Source: Tellurirhabdus rosea (lineage in GTDB: Bacteria > Bacteroidota > Bacteroidia > Cytophagales > Spirosomataceae). Taken from it: a stretch of 64,000 nt of DNA. A program made the position numbers and the translations under genes. Position 1 is the first letter of the stretch, and every line of letters begins with the position of its first letter. Below the pieces are notes generated by a model. The model saw only the letters and a list, made by a program, of their open reading frames with translations, was not told the DNA's origin and ran no database searches. This document shows, piece by piece, positions 35,196 through 43,763 of the stretch. The stretch lies in contig NZ_CP111085.1 in the NCBI RefSeq assembly GCF_026278345.1, positions 2,678,001 through 2,742,000 on the forward strand, read 5' to 3'.

Positions 35196-36227
35196 ATGTT
35201 AAAACGTTACGGTCTGATCTTGATGGGATGGCTGATGCTGGGAGTTGCTCAGGCTCAGGACCCTCAATTCTCGCAGTTTTATGCAGCCCCACTTTATCTG
35301 AACCCCGCTTTTGCCGGTTCGGCGCTGGCTCCGCGCGTTACCCTTAATTACCGGAACCAGTGGCCCGCCGTCACCAATTACGTAACGTCGATGGTTGGCG
35401 TTGACCACCATTTCGAAAAATACAACAGCGGCGTCGGCCTGATGCTGATGAACGACAACCAGGGACAGGGTCGGCTGCGCTCGACGGAGATCGCCGCTCA
35501 GTACTCCTACCAGCTTCAGGTTGGCGAAGCGTCGTACCTCCGGCTGGGCGTTCAGGGGTCGTACGTCAACCGGACCGTCAATTACTTTGGGCTTACCTTC
35601 GGCGATCAATACAACAACGGCGGCTTTACCGGCAGCCCTACCACCGACCCCGTCGTGGTCAACGGGCTTCCCAAAGTTCAGTACATGGACTTTGCGACGG
35701 GCGGTCTGCTCTTCTCCGACTGGTACTGGGTTGGCTTCGCGGCGCACCACATCAACCGGCCCAGCCAATCGTTCACGGCCGGCGACAATACCCGTCTGGC
35801 CATGAAAGGCAGTCTGCACATGGGCCTACGCATTCCGATTCTGGGCTTTACGGGTCTGGCCGACGAGCTGGACCGCGAAAAATCGTTTTCTCCGGCCATC
35901 AACTACCGTTTTCAGGGAAAATACGACCAGCTGGACCTGGGCGCTTACCTGACCTATTCGCCGATGGTGCTGGGAATGTGGTACCGGGGAATCCCGCTGA
36001 AGAAGTACGCGCCGGACATCAACAACCACGACGCGGCCGTGGTGCTGGTCGGCTACCGGCAGGATAATTTTTCGATTGGCTACAGCTACGACGCTACCAT
36101 TTCGTCCCTGGGGCTGGGAAGCGGCGGGTCACACGAGATTTCGCTTTCGTATACTTTCGAGAACTGGCCGCCCCGCCGCGCCAGCCGACCCAAGAACAAA
36201 CGCGCGCTCTCCTGCCCGAAATTTTAA
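35196..36227 (+). CDS. PorP/SprF-family type IX secretion outer-membrane protein
   Basis: A 343-residue outer-membrane protein with a signal peptide (LILMGWLMLGVAQAQ) followed at once by DPQFSQFYAAPLYLNPAFAG, the family's N-terminal signature. The rest alternates as a beta-barrel, ending ISLSYTFENWPPRRAS. PorP/SprF proteins are needed to export and attach specific T9SS cargo with type B sorting domains, and they are commonly paired with such cargo genes, as here across a 239-nt divergent region. The start at ATG 35196 gives the signal peptide directly. A hairpin follows the stop. Confidence 0.94.
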   Translation: MLKRYGLILMGWLMLGVAQAQDPQFSQFYAAPLYLNPAFAGSALAPRVTLNYRNQWPAVTNYVTSMVGVDHHFEKYNSGVGLMLMNDNQGQGRLRSTEIAAQYSYQLQVGEASYLRLGVQGSYVNRTVNYFGLTFGDQYNNGGFTGSPTTDPVVVNGLPKVQYMDFATGGLLFSDWYWVGFAAHHINRPSQSFTAGDNTRLAMKGSLHMGLRIPILGFTGLADELDREKSFSPAINYRFQGKYDQLDLGAYLTYSPMVLGMWYRGIPLKKYAPDINNHDAAVVLVGYRQDNFSIGYSYDATISSLGLGSGGSHEISLSYTFENWPPRRASRPKNKRALSCPKF

Positions 36228-36238
36228 CGTATCCACGG

Positions 36239-36321
36239 ACGGGCCACCGCTGCGGCTTTAGCCCGTAATAGAACTAAAATGTGAAAGAGGCTGAAGTCTA
36301 AATGGCTTCAGCCTCTTTCAC
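36239..36321. repeat. Hairpin element, copy 6
   Basis: A perfect 16-bp stem, 36281-36296 (GTGAAAGAGGCTGAAG) with 36306-36321, lies 2 nt from the lysC stop. Upstream of it a smaller hairpin, ACGGGC (36239-36244) with GCCCGT (36261-36266), encloses a palindromic CCGCTGCGG and begins 11 nt after the PorP stop. Together they fill the gap between convergent genes. No 7-nt register and no TCCGCC tip are seen, so membership of the family is uncertain. Confidence 0.6.
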
Positions 36322-36323
36322 GT

Positions 36324-37589
36324 TTACAGATTCTTCACCACCAACTGCACCGTATACCGGCTTTTCTGCTCCAGCAGCATCCGTTTCCCGGTCAGCACCC
36401 GGTCGATGGTCGCCTCGTCGTAGTAGCGGATCGTAATCAGTTCAAGACCTTCGTTGTAGGTCACCCGGAAGTCTTCCTTCAGACGCTCAAGCAGGGCAGG
36501 CACCTTATCCGGCTTATTGTCGATTGACACCGAGAAGCTGATAGCCGTGTTCTGCATCAGGTTGATGCGTACGCCCATGTCCGCGAAAACGCCAAAAATC
36601 CGGCTCAGGTTATCTTCGGCGATAAACGAGAAGTCGCGGGGGTGCAGCGAAATCAGCATCTGGTCCATTTTGAAAATGAACGACGGCACGCGCAGGTGGT
36701 CCGTGAAAGGGCCGATCACCGTTCCTCTGGCGTCCGGATTGACAAACGAACGGACCCAGAGCGGAATATTTTTGTTCTGAAGCGGCTTGATGGTTTTGGG
36801 GTGAATGACCGTTGCCCCGTAATACGCCAGTTCGATGGCGTCCTGGTAGCTTAACTGCTCGATCAGCACCGTTTCATCAAACCACTTGGGATCGGCGTTC
36901 AGTACGCCCGGAACGTCCTTCCAGATGGTCACGCCTTTAGCATTGAGGCAGTGGGCGAAGATGGCGGCCGAGTAATCAGAGCCTTCCCGGCCCAGCGTGG
37001 TCGTTTCGCCGTGGGTGGTGCCGCCGACAAAGCCCTGCGTGATGACGACACTGCCGTGCAGCAGATCGAGCAGCGTCTGCTCGATGAAAGTGCAGGTCCG
37101 GTCCCACCGCACATTGCCTTCCCGGAACGAATTGTCCGTCCGGATCAGCCGCCGGGCGTCTACCCAGATCGAGTCCAGTCCGGTGGCATTCAGGTAGGCA
37201 TTGACAATCTGGGTCGAAATTACCTCGCCAAACGACACCAGCTGGTCATACACCAGGTCGGGGTTTGCGTCCGGTTCGTCTTCCAGAATGGCCTCGACCG
37301 CCGCAAACGAGTCGTAAACCGAGCCGAAATCCAGTCCCTGCTCGCCCGCGGCCAGCTCCTGCATGATGCTTTCGTGGTAATTCCTGACCTGCTGCCAGAA
37401 CCGCTGCTGCGCTTCTTCGTCCCGGCGGAGGTACGCCCAGGTAAGTTCTTCCAGCGCATTGGTTGTTTTGCCCATAGCCGATACCACCACGACAAGTTTT
37501 CTGGCTGGCTCCCGGCGAATGATAGTCGATACGTTACGAACACTGGCGGCATCTTTTACCGAAGCACCGCCGAATTTGAATACCTGCAT
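36324..37589 (-). CDS. lysC: Aspartate kinase
   Basis: A 421-residue enzyme that phosphorylates aspartate, the first step to lysine, threonine, methionine and diaminopimelate. It begins MQVFKFGGASVKDAASV (ATP site), has VVVVSAMGKTTN, TLGREGSDYSAAIFAHCLNA and WKDVPGVLNADPKW, all catalytic blocks. The last 130 residues form the ACT-type regulatory part (MLISLHPRDFSFIAEDNLSR). It is monofunctional, not fused to homoserine dehydrogenase. The ATG at 37589 matches the family start; a further in-frame start at 37631 lies in repeat-flanking DNA. Confidence 0.95.
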   Translation of the reverse strand: MQVFKFGGASVKDAASVRNVSTIIRREPARKLVVVVSAMGKTTNALEELTWAYLRRDEEAQQRFWQQVRNYHESIMQELAAGEQGLDFGSVYDSFAAVEAILEDEPDANPDLVYDQLVSFGEVISTQIVNAYLNATGLDSIWVDARRLIRTDNSFREGNVRWDRTCTFIEQTLLDLLHGSVVITQGFVGGTTHGETTTLGREGSDYSAAIFAHCLNAKGVTIWKDVPGVLNADPKWFDETVLIEQLSYQDAIELAYYGATVIHPKTIKPLQNKNIPLWVRSFVNPDARGTVIGPFTDHLRVPSFIFKMDQMLISLHPRDFSFIAEDNLSRIFGVFADMGVRINLMQNTAISFSVSIDNKPDKVPALLERLKEDFRVTYNEGLELITIRYYDEATIDRVLTGKRMLLEQKSRYTVQLVVKNL

Positions 37590-37610
37590 TCCTGTTATGA
37601 GAAAAATAAA

Positions 37611-37687
37611 AACGCGGATGACGCGGATCAAGCGGACATTCGCGAAAAGAATCTGCGAAAATCCGGTTAATCCGCGTTAACCGCGTT
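37611..37687. repeat. Inverted repeat of 9-nt units, copy 7
   Basis: AACGCGGATGACGCGGAT (37611-37628) pairs with ATCCGCGTTAACCGCGTT (37670-37687) with two mismatches, and the inner sequence continues the pattern with degenerate AAGCGGACA and ATCCGG-type units. The period is about 9 nt instead of 7. It lies 14 nt past the dxs stop on the minus strand and upstream of lysC. Confidence 0.7.
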
Positions 37688-37701
37688 CCAATCAATCGAT
37701 T

Positions 37702-39639
37702 TTATGCCATAACGGCCGAGCCGCCGGCATACGCCAGTTCGCGGACCGCCCGGGCGATGCCTTCGGGGTCAAAACCGCACTCGCGGTGCAGTTCGATCTG
37801 TTCGCCATGTTCCACGATGGCGTCGGGAATACCCAGGCGCTTCATGCGGGCGCTGTACCCCTGATCGGCCATAAACTCCACCACGGCACTGCCGAAACCG
37901 CCCACCAGACAGCCATCTTCCACCGTCACCACGCTGGAGTACCGGCTGAAGATTTCGTGCAGCATGGCTTCGTCCAGCGGCTTGACAAACCGCATGTCGT
38001 AATGCGCCGGGCCAAGCCCCTCCTTTTCGAGCAGTTCGCAGGCTTTAACGGCGTAGTTGCCGATTGGCCCGATGGTCAGAATGGCGACCTCCCGGCCATC
38101 CCGCACCTTGCGGCCTTTGCCAATTTCAATTTTTTCGAGCGGTGTGCGCCAGTTCGGCATGACCCCCTCACCGCGGGGATACCGAATGGTAAAGGCCTGC
38201 TTACCCGCCTGCACCTCCTCCGACTGGGCCGTAAACATCATGTTGCGCAGTTCCTGCTCGTTCATGGGCGAGGCCACAATCATGTTCGGAATGCAGCGCA
38301 TGAAGGCGATGTCGTAGGCTCCGTGGTGCGTCGGGCCATCGGCGCCGGCAAAACCGGCCCGGTCCAGGCAGAACACCACCGGCAGTTCCTGAATGCAGAC
38401 GTCGTGAATCACCTGGTCGTAAGCCCGCTGCATGAACGTTGAGTAGATGTTGCAGAAAACGACCTGCTTCTGCGTTGCCATACCCGCCGAAAACGTCACG
38501 GCATGCTGTTCGGCGATGCCTACGTCGAAAGCCCGGTCCGGCATGGCTTTCATCATGATGTTCATGGACGAGCCGGACGGCATGGCGGGCGTCACCCCGA
38601 CAATCTTCGGGTTCTGCTCGGCCAGTTCCACCAGCGTATGGCCAAACACGTCCTGATATTTGGGCGGCTGCGGCTTTTCGTAGACTTTCTTTTTGATTTC
38701 GCCCGTCACTTTGTCGAACAGACCCGGCGCGTGCCATTTGGTCTGGTCTTTTTCGGCGGGGCCGTACCCTTTGCCTTTTACCGTCACGCAATGGAGCAGT
38801 TTCGGGCCGGGAATATGTTTGAGGTCTTCCAGAACGCTGGTCAGGTGGTCGATGTCGTGACCGTCGATCGGACCAAAATACCGCAGGTGCAGCGACTCGA
38901 AGAGGTTGCTCTGCTTCAGCAGCGACGCTTTCAGCCCGGATTCGATCTTGGAAACGATCTCCTGCGCCGACTTCCCGAAGGAGCTCATTTTGCCGAGCAG
39001 GTTCCAGACCTCATCCTTCACCTTGTTGTAGGTATGCGACGTGGTAATATCGGTCAGGTATTCGCGCAGCGCCCCCACGTTCGGGTCGATGGACATGCAG
39101 TTGTCGTTGAGGACAATGAGCAGGTTGGTGTCCGTCGCTCCGGCATGGTTCATGCCTTCAAAAGCCAGACCGGCGGTCATGGCTCCGTCGCCGATCACGG
39201 CGATGTGGTGGCGGTTCTCGTGACCATCCAGCTGCGCAGCCACGGCCATGCCAAGGGCGGCCGAAATGGAGGTGGAGGAGTGGCCCACGCCGAACGAGTC
39301 ATACGGACTTTCCTTGCGTTTGGGAAACCCGGACAACCCGTGGTAAAACCGGTTGGTGTGAAAAGTATCGCGACGGCCCGTCAGTATTTTGTGTCCGTAA
39401 GCCTGGTGGCCTACGTCCCAAACCAGCTGGTCATCGGGCGTATTGAAGATATAATGCAGGGCAACGGTCAGTTCCACCACGCCAAGACTGGCTCCGAAAT
39501 GACCGCCGTAGACCGATACATTGTCAATGATAAACTGTCGTAGTTCGTTGCAAACTTGCGGCAGGTCCGTACGATTAATTTTTCGCAGGTCGTCCGGTGA
39601 GTTAATCGTGGCGAGTAACTTGCCAGGGGTGATCAACAT
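37702..39639 (-). CDS. dxs: 1-Deoxy-D-xylulose-5-phosphate synthase
   Basis: A 645-residue thiamine-diphosphate enzyme joining pyruvate and glyceraldehyde-3-phosphate to start the MEP isoprenoid pathway. Features are VYGGHFGASLGVVELTVALH (catalytic His), DVGHQAYGHKILTGR, the TPP-Mg motif GDGAMTAGLAFEGMNHAG with later NDNCMSI, and FCLDRAGFAGADGPTHHGAY in the second domain. Length and order are standard. It feeds the isoprenoids used by the GGGP synthase and carotenoid hydroxylase elsewhere in the window. Repeat elements lie on both sides. Confidence 0.97.
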   Translation of the reverse strand: MLITPGKLLATINSPDDLRKINRTDLPQVCNELRQFIIDNVSVYGGHFGASLGVVELTVALHYIFNTPDDQLVWDVGHQAYGHKILTGRRDTFHTNRFYHGLSGFPKRKESPYDSFGVGHSSTSISAALGMAVAAQLDGHENRHHIAVIGDGAMTAGLAFEGMNHAGATDTNLLIVLNDNCMSIDPNVGALREYLTDITTSHTYNKVKDEVWNLLGKMSSFGKSAQEIVSKIESGLKASLLKQSNLFESLHLRYFGPIDGHDIDHLTSVLEDLKHIPGPKLLHCVTVKGKGYGPAEKDQTKWHAPGLFDKVTGEIKKKVYEKPQPPKYQDVFGHTLVELAEQNPKIVGVTPAMPSGSSMNIMMKAMPDRAFDVGIAEQHAVTFSAGMATQKQVVFCNIYSTFMQRAYDQVIHDVCIQELPVVFCLDRAGFAGADGPTHHGAYDIAFMRCIPNMIVASPMNEQELRNMMFTAQSEEVQAGKQAFTIRYPRGEGVMPNWRTPLEKIEIGKGRKVRDGREVAILTIGPIGNYAVKACELLEKEGLGPAHYDMRFVKPLDEAMLHEIFSRYSSVVTVEDGCLVGGFGSAVVEFMADQGYSARMKRLGIPDAIVEHGEQIELHRECGFDPEGIARAVRELAYAGGSAVMA

Positions 39640-39754
39640 AGTCGGTTGATTTGGATGAGGTACTTCCTAAAACAAACTTTCTTCATTAATGTTTTATGTG
39701 GTCGGTTTCAGGAAGTTTTAAAGCACAAAGTTAGGGGTTTATGGCATAAAAAAT

Positions 39755-39844
39755 CCCGCAGACGAGAGCAGATTTACGCAGCAGTCTCTTGCAGAAATGC
39801 TATTCTGCGTCCATCCGGCGTGGAAATCTGCCTTCGTTTGCGAG
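39755..39844. repeat. Degenerate inverted repeat, copy 8
   Basis: GCAGATTT (39768-39775) is matched by AAATCTGC (39824-39831) inside a longer imperfect inverted repeat whose arms echo CGCAGA and TTACGCAG units. It ends about 12 nt after the stop of the rhomboid gene on the minus strand. Weaker than the other copies and probably decayed. Confidence 0.45.
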
Positions 39845-39856
39845 AAAAGGGAAATA

Positions 39857-40780
39857 TCAGTTTCGCTGGCTCGCCCGGAAAAGTTTCTGCTTTTCTTCAC
39901 GGGTCAGGCTTTCGTATCCCGAACGCGAGATTTTGTCCAAGATTGCATCAATTTCGTCCTGATCCGGAACGGAAGCAGTGGTCGATGCGGCTGCCGAAGT
40001 ATACGTGGCGGCGTGGGCGCTGGCCCCGCTGCGCTGCCGTTGTGTCACCCGGACGGGCGGCTTTTTCCGGAAAAGTCCCTGCCAGGTATCCATGATCCAG
40101 TACAGCGGCTGGCCGATATCGGTTCCGTTCTGCAGCAGCTTGATGAATACGAATCCGAGCAGGGCGCCTCCCAGGTGGGAAAGCTCACCCCCGGCATTCG
40201 GCCCGATCGACCGGGCGAGCGACAGAACGATGTAGAAAAACGTGATGTATTTGATCCGGACCGGTCCGAAGAAAAGCAGGTGGAACGTGTAGTTGGGCAG
40301 AAGAGTGGAAGCGCCGACGGCCACGGCGAAGGTTGCGGCCGAAGCACCGATCATACCGGACCCCGCCACCTTGGCCTGGAAGTACGGCATCAGGTTGTAG
40401 ATGCCCATGTAAGCCAGCCCGCCGATCAGACCGCCCAGCATGTACAGCGCTACCAGCCGCCGACTGCCGAGGTATTCGTCTACCAGCCGGCCAAACCAGT
40501 ACAGAAACAGCATGTTGAACAGGATATGAAACACGTCCACATGCGTGAAGTAGTACGTAATCAGGGTCCAGGGCTTCTGAACGAACTCCGGCAGATAAGC
40601 CGACAGTTGAAACTGGTTCAACACCAGGTTATAAACTCCCGATGTTTGCGACAGCGTAGTGACCACCTGCAATACCAGGAGCAGCAGGAAAATGATCGTA
40701 TTGATTAATATCAGCTGCACCAACGTGTTGTTGGGCTTATTGAATTCGCTCCGGAAATCATCGAACAGGCCGCTCATCAC
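39857..40780 (-). CDS. Rhomboid-family intramembrane serine protease
   Basis: A 307-residue membrane protein with about six helices and a hydrophilic C-terminal tail. The catalytic serine lies in MIGASAATFAVAVGAS (GxSA, where GxSG is usual) and the histidine in SHLGGALLGFVFIKLL; the HxxxN helix reads VFHILFNMLFLYWFG. The alanine after the serine is a departure from the consensus, so activity should be checked. The start overlaps the last bases of the upstream rhomboid gene, giving a tandem, co-translated pair. Substrates are unknown. Confidence 0.87.
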   Translation of the reverse strand: MMSGLFDDFRSEFNKPNNTLVQLILINTIIFLLLLVLQVVTTLSQTSGVYNLVLNQFQLSAYLPEFVQKPWTLITYYFTHVDVFHILFNMLFLYWFGRLVDEYLGSRRLVALYMLGGLIGGLAYMGIYNLMPYFQAKVAGSGMIGASAATFAVAVGASTLLPNYTFHLLFFGPVRIKYITFFYIVLSLARSIGPNAGGELSHLGGALLGFVFIKLLQNGTDIGQPLYWIMDTWQGLFRKKPPVRVTQRQRSGASAHAATYTSAAASTTASVPDQDEIDAILDKISRSGYESLTREEKQKLFRASQRN

Positions 40781-41562
40781 TAATAAAATTTATTTCGTTG
40801 TGTACCCCAATACCGGACAAGCAGGTAGGCAAAGAGCATTCCTCCGATATGGGCGAAGTGGGCCACATTGGAGTCGTGTGCTTTGTATACGCCTGAGTAA
40901 ATCTCATATGCACCATAGAACGCAACCAGGTATTTAGCCTTGATGGGAATCGGCGGAAACAACAGGAAAAGTTCGGTATTTGGAAATAATAATCCAAACG
41001 CCATGAGTATCCCGAAAATTGCCCCCGAGGCTCCTACCATTGGTACATTAACTTGCTCTTGATAGCTGCTGTTTACAAGATTTAAAACATTTCTTCCCAA
41101 CTCCCCGCTACCGGGGTTTTGCTCATAGGCAGTGAGCAGCGATTCGTACCGAACAAACAGGTCCGGCGCGAAGCGGTCGAGGTAATTAATGACCACATCG
41201 GGCGCCAGATTTTCCTGCACAATGGCCAGCGCATCGCGTACCTGACTCATTTCGTAGTAGTTAACCAGCGAAAAAAGTAACCCGGCTCCGATTCCCGTAA
41301 AAAAGTAAAAAATCGTAAACCGCTTGCTTCCCCAAACCTCCTCCAGCCTTGGACCGAAGAAAAACAGCCCGAGCATATTACTGAATATGTGCCCAAACCC
41401 AGCATGCAGAAACATGTGCGTCACTAACTGATGGGGCTTGAACAGCGGAGACAGAAAAGAGTGCAGGCCAAAGGTGTCGATCAGGCTGATTCCCGCAGCT
41501 GAAACAAAAAACAGGCCGATATTCAACAGCAGAATCGTCCTGACGACCGGCGTAAGCATCAT
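40780..41562 (-). CDS. Rhomboid-family intramembrane serine protease
   Basis: A 260-residue six-helix protease with an intact site: VPMVGASGAIFGILMAFGLL (catalytic Ser in GASG) and VAHFAHIGGMLFAYLLVRY (catalytic His). HAGFGHIFSNMLGLFFFGPR provides the HxxxN helix and RLEEVWGSKRF the loop-1 W/R block. An extra soluble loop of about 55 residues (LAPDVVINYLDRFAPDLF region) lies between helices 3 and 4. It is translated just ahead of the second rhomboid, with a one-base overlap, and 33 nt after mutL. Confidence 0.9.
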   Translation of the reverse strand: MMLTPVVRTILLLNIGLFFVSAAGISLIDTFGLHSFLSPLFKPHQLVTHMFLHAGFGHIFSNMLGLFFFGPRLEEVWGSKRFTIFYFFTGIGAGLLFSLVNYYEMSQVRDALAIVQENLAPDVVINYLDRFAPDLFVRYESLLTAYEQNPGSGELGRNVLNLVNSSYQEQVNVPMVGASGAIFGILMAFGLLFPNTELFLLFPPIPIKAKYLVAFYGAYEIYSGVYKAHDSNVAHFAHIGGMLFAYLLVRYWGTQRNKFY

Positions 41563-41595
41563 AAATTTCTATCGTTTTATCCCAAAAAAACAAAT

Positions 41596-43530
41596 TTAAG
41601 CACCAAACAAGCCTGCAATCTTATCCAACGCCAGAACCGTGGTAATCGGCTCGCCTCCCGGCGTGTAACCGGGATTGCTGGAGGCAAACAACTGATCCAC
41701 CAGCGCCTTCATTTCGGCCGTCGTCAAACGGGTCAGATGACGGCTGGCCGTCCGCCGGGCCAGCGAACGGGCCAGCACTTCCGCCCGCTCCAGTTTCAGC
41801 CGGCCGGTGTCTTCCCGCAACTGCGCCAGCAGACCGGCAAAAAGCTCTTCCTCATTCTCCTCGACCGATAGCGCCGGAACGCCCCGGATGATGAACACAT
41901 TCGGCCCGAACTCTTCAAAAACAAACCCGAGGCTCGTCAGTTCGTGCTGCAGTTCCAGCGCCATCCCGAAATCAGCGGGCGATACCGTCACCGTTTTCGG
42001 AAACAGCAGCTGCTGCGAAGCTCCGTCGCGGCGGGTCAGCGACGCGTGCAGCTGGTCGTACAGAATCCGCTCGTAGGCGCCCCGCTGGTCGATGACCATC
42101 AGACCGGACTTCACCGTAGAGAGAATGTACCGGTTGTGCACCTGCAACATCGACTGAATGGCCTCTCCCGATACGGGATGGGCGGCCAGGTTGTTGGCCC
42201 GGCTGCCCATCGTCACGGAAGCGGGTGCCGTTCCGGTTTCGTCAAAAACGGGGAGTTCCGGTTTGACCGGCGCCGGTTCTGGACTCTCAAAGCCCGTAAA
42301 CAAAGCCTGCCAGTTCTGGGTCGACTGCCGCCGCGGCAGGGGCGCATCCGGCACCGGGCGATTGGCGCCCGAACGCTCCGTGCGGGTCGGCTCCGGCATC
42401 GACCAGGACGGCTCGACCGGACGCGGTCCGCCAGCCGGGCCGGAGCGGGAAATGCCTTCGTCGGGTTCTGCCGAACGTTTCCCCGGTGAGCCAACGGGCA
42501 GGAAATTGACGTTCGAGTCGAAGTCGAGTGACGGACTCAGGTTGTAGATTCCTACGGCCTTCCGCACGGCAGCCATCACGATGGCGTACACCGACCGCTC
42601 GTCATCAAATTTGATTTCGGTTTTGGTCGGGTGAATGTTGATGTCAATATGCGAGGGATCGATGTCGATGAAAAGCACATAAAACGGGTGCGTTCCGTCG
42701 GCGATCGTTCCTTCATAAGCCCCTACCACCGCGTGATGCAGGTAGTTGTGCTTGATGAACCGCGAATTGACGAAGAAAAACTGCTCGCCTCTCGTCTTGC
42801 GGGCAAATTCCGGCTTCCCGATATACCCGCGGACTTTCACGTAGGGCGTTTCTTCCTCACAGAAGGCAAGTTGTTCGCGGTAAGGCTTCCCAAACAGGTC
42901 CACAATCCGCCGGCTGAGTTTGCCGCTGGCCAGATTGTACACCTCCGAATCGTTATGATAAAGCGAAAAGGCCACCTCCGGATTCGCCAGCGCGACCCGC
43001 TGAAACTCGTCGAGGATGTGCCGCATTTCCACCGAATTGGACTTAAGAAAGTTCCGCCGGGCCGGTACGTTAAAAAACAGGTTCTTGACCAGGATGTTTG
43101 TTCCGGGCAGGCACGAAATCGACTCCTGTGTTTTGAGTTCGGAGCCTTCCAGCCGGATGAGCGTCCCGAGTTCCTCCGTCGAACGGCGGGTCCGCATCTC
43201 CACCTGCGCCACGGCCCCGATCGAAGCCATCGCCTCGCCCCGGAAACCCATCGTCCGGATGCGGAACAGGTCGTCCGACGTCCGGATTTTCGAAGTGGCG
43301 TGGCGTTCGAAGCACATGCGGGCGTCGGTCTCCGACATGCCGGTGCCATCGTCGATGACCTGAATCAGCGTTTTACCCGCTTCCCGGATAATCACCTGAA
43401 CCGACCGGGCCTGCGCATCCACCGAGTTTTCGAGCAATTCCTTAACCACAGAAGCCGGCCGCTGCACAACCTCCCCGGCCGCAATCTGGTTGGCGATCGA
43501 GTCCGGGAGCAGTTGAATTATATTTAACAT
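41596..43530 (-). CDS. mutL: DNA mismatch repair protein MutL, endonuclease motifs degenerate
   Basis: A 644-residue GHKL-ATPase mismatch repair factor. The N-terminal ATPase is intact: VKELLENSVDAQARSVQV, VIDDGTGM, ERHATSKI and TMGFRGEAMASIGAVAQVEM. A proline-rich linker (about 340-430) leads to the dimerisation domain. There the DQHAxxE endonuclease motif is DQRGAYERILYD, with arginine for the metal histidine, and the CPHGRP motif is TPGGEP. This suggests a non-nicking MutL. It is the first gene of a run with the two rhomboids. Confidence 0.95.
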   Translation of the reverse strand: MLNIIQLLPDSIANQIAAGEVVQRPASVVKELLENSVDAQARSVQVIIREAGKTLIQVIDDGTGMSETDARMCFERHATSKIRTSDDLFRIRTMGFRGEAMASIGAVAQVEMRTRRSTEELGTLIRLEGSELKTQESISCLPGTNILVKNLFFNVPARRNFLKSNSVEMRHILDEFQRVALANPEVAFSLYHNDSEVYNLASGKLSRRIVDLFGKPYREQLAFCEEETPYVKVRGYIGKPEFARKTRGEQFFFVNSRFIKHNYLHHAVVGAYEGTIADGTHPFYVLFIDIDPSHIDINIHPTKTEIKFDDERSVYAIVMAAVRKAVGIYNLSPSLDFDSNVNFLPVGSPGKRSAEPDEGISRSGPAGGPRPVEPSWSMPEPTRTERSGANRPVPDAPLPRRQSTQNWQALFTGFESPEPAPVKPELPVFDETGTAPASVTMGSRANNLAAHPVSGEAIQSMLQVHNRYILSTVKSGLMVIDQRGAYERILYDQLHASLTRRDGASQQLLFPKTVTVSPADFGMALELQHELTSLGFVFEEFGPNVFIIRGVPALSVEENEEELFAGLLAQLREDTGRLKLERAEVLARSLARRTASRHLTRLTTAEMKALVDQLFASSNPGYTPGGEPITTVLALDKIAGLFGA

Positions 43531-43691
43531 AGTTGGATTTATCCGATAAACCGGGTCTCAAATTAGCTTAACAAAGTAACATTTTTTTAGAAGAACAGGT
43601 CCCACTTTTGGGCTATATTTTGTAACCTTTCAAATCATTTCGTTCATTTACTTGTTTTAGTATAAATCTAATTTTAAATTTGAATTAACTC

Positions 43692-43748
43692 ATACAAGGA
43701 AAAGGTAATCCAGAAGCAACGGAATCGGGGGGCGCCACGTCCTTGTAT
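43692..43748 (+). promoter_or_regulatory. Long-range inverted repeat in the leader of a small membrane protein
   Basis: ATACAAGGA (43692-43700) and TCCTTGTAT (43740-43748) are perfectly complementary and enclose 39 nt with a GGGGGGCGCC patch, quite GC-rich against the AT-rich flanks. The second arm ends 15 nt before the likely ATG at 43764. This could be a structured 5' leader. I do not recognise a known riboswitch. Confidence 0.4.
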
Positions 43749-43763
43749 CAGCTCTCTAACCCA

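Noticed and set aside
39646-40095. A 149-codon plus-strand open frame over the dxs-rhomboid gap
   Set aside because: It runs through the degenerate repeat and antisense into the rhomboid gene; composition is not protein-like.
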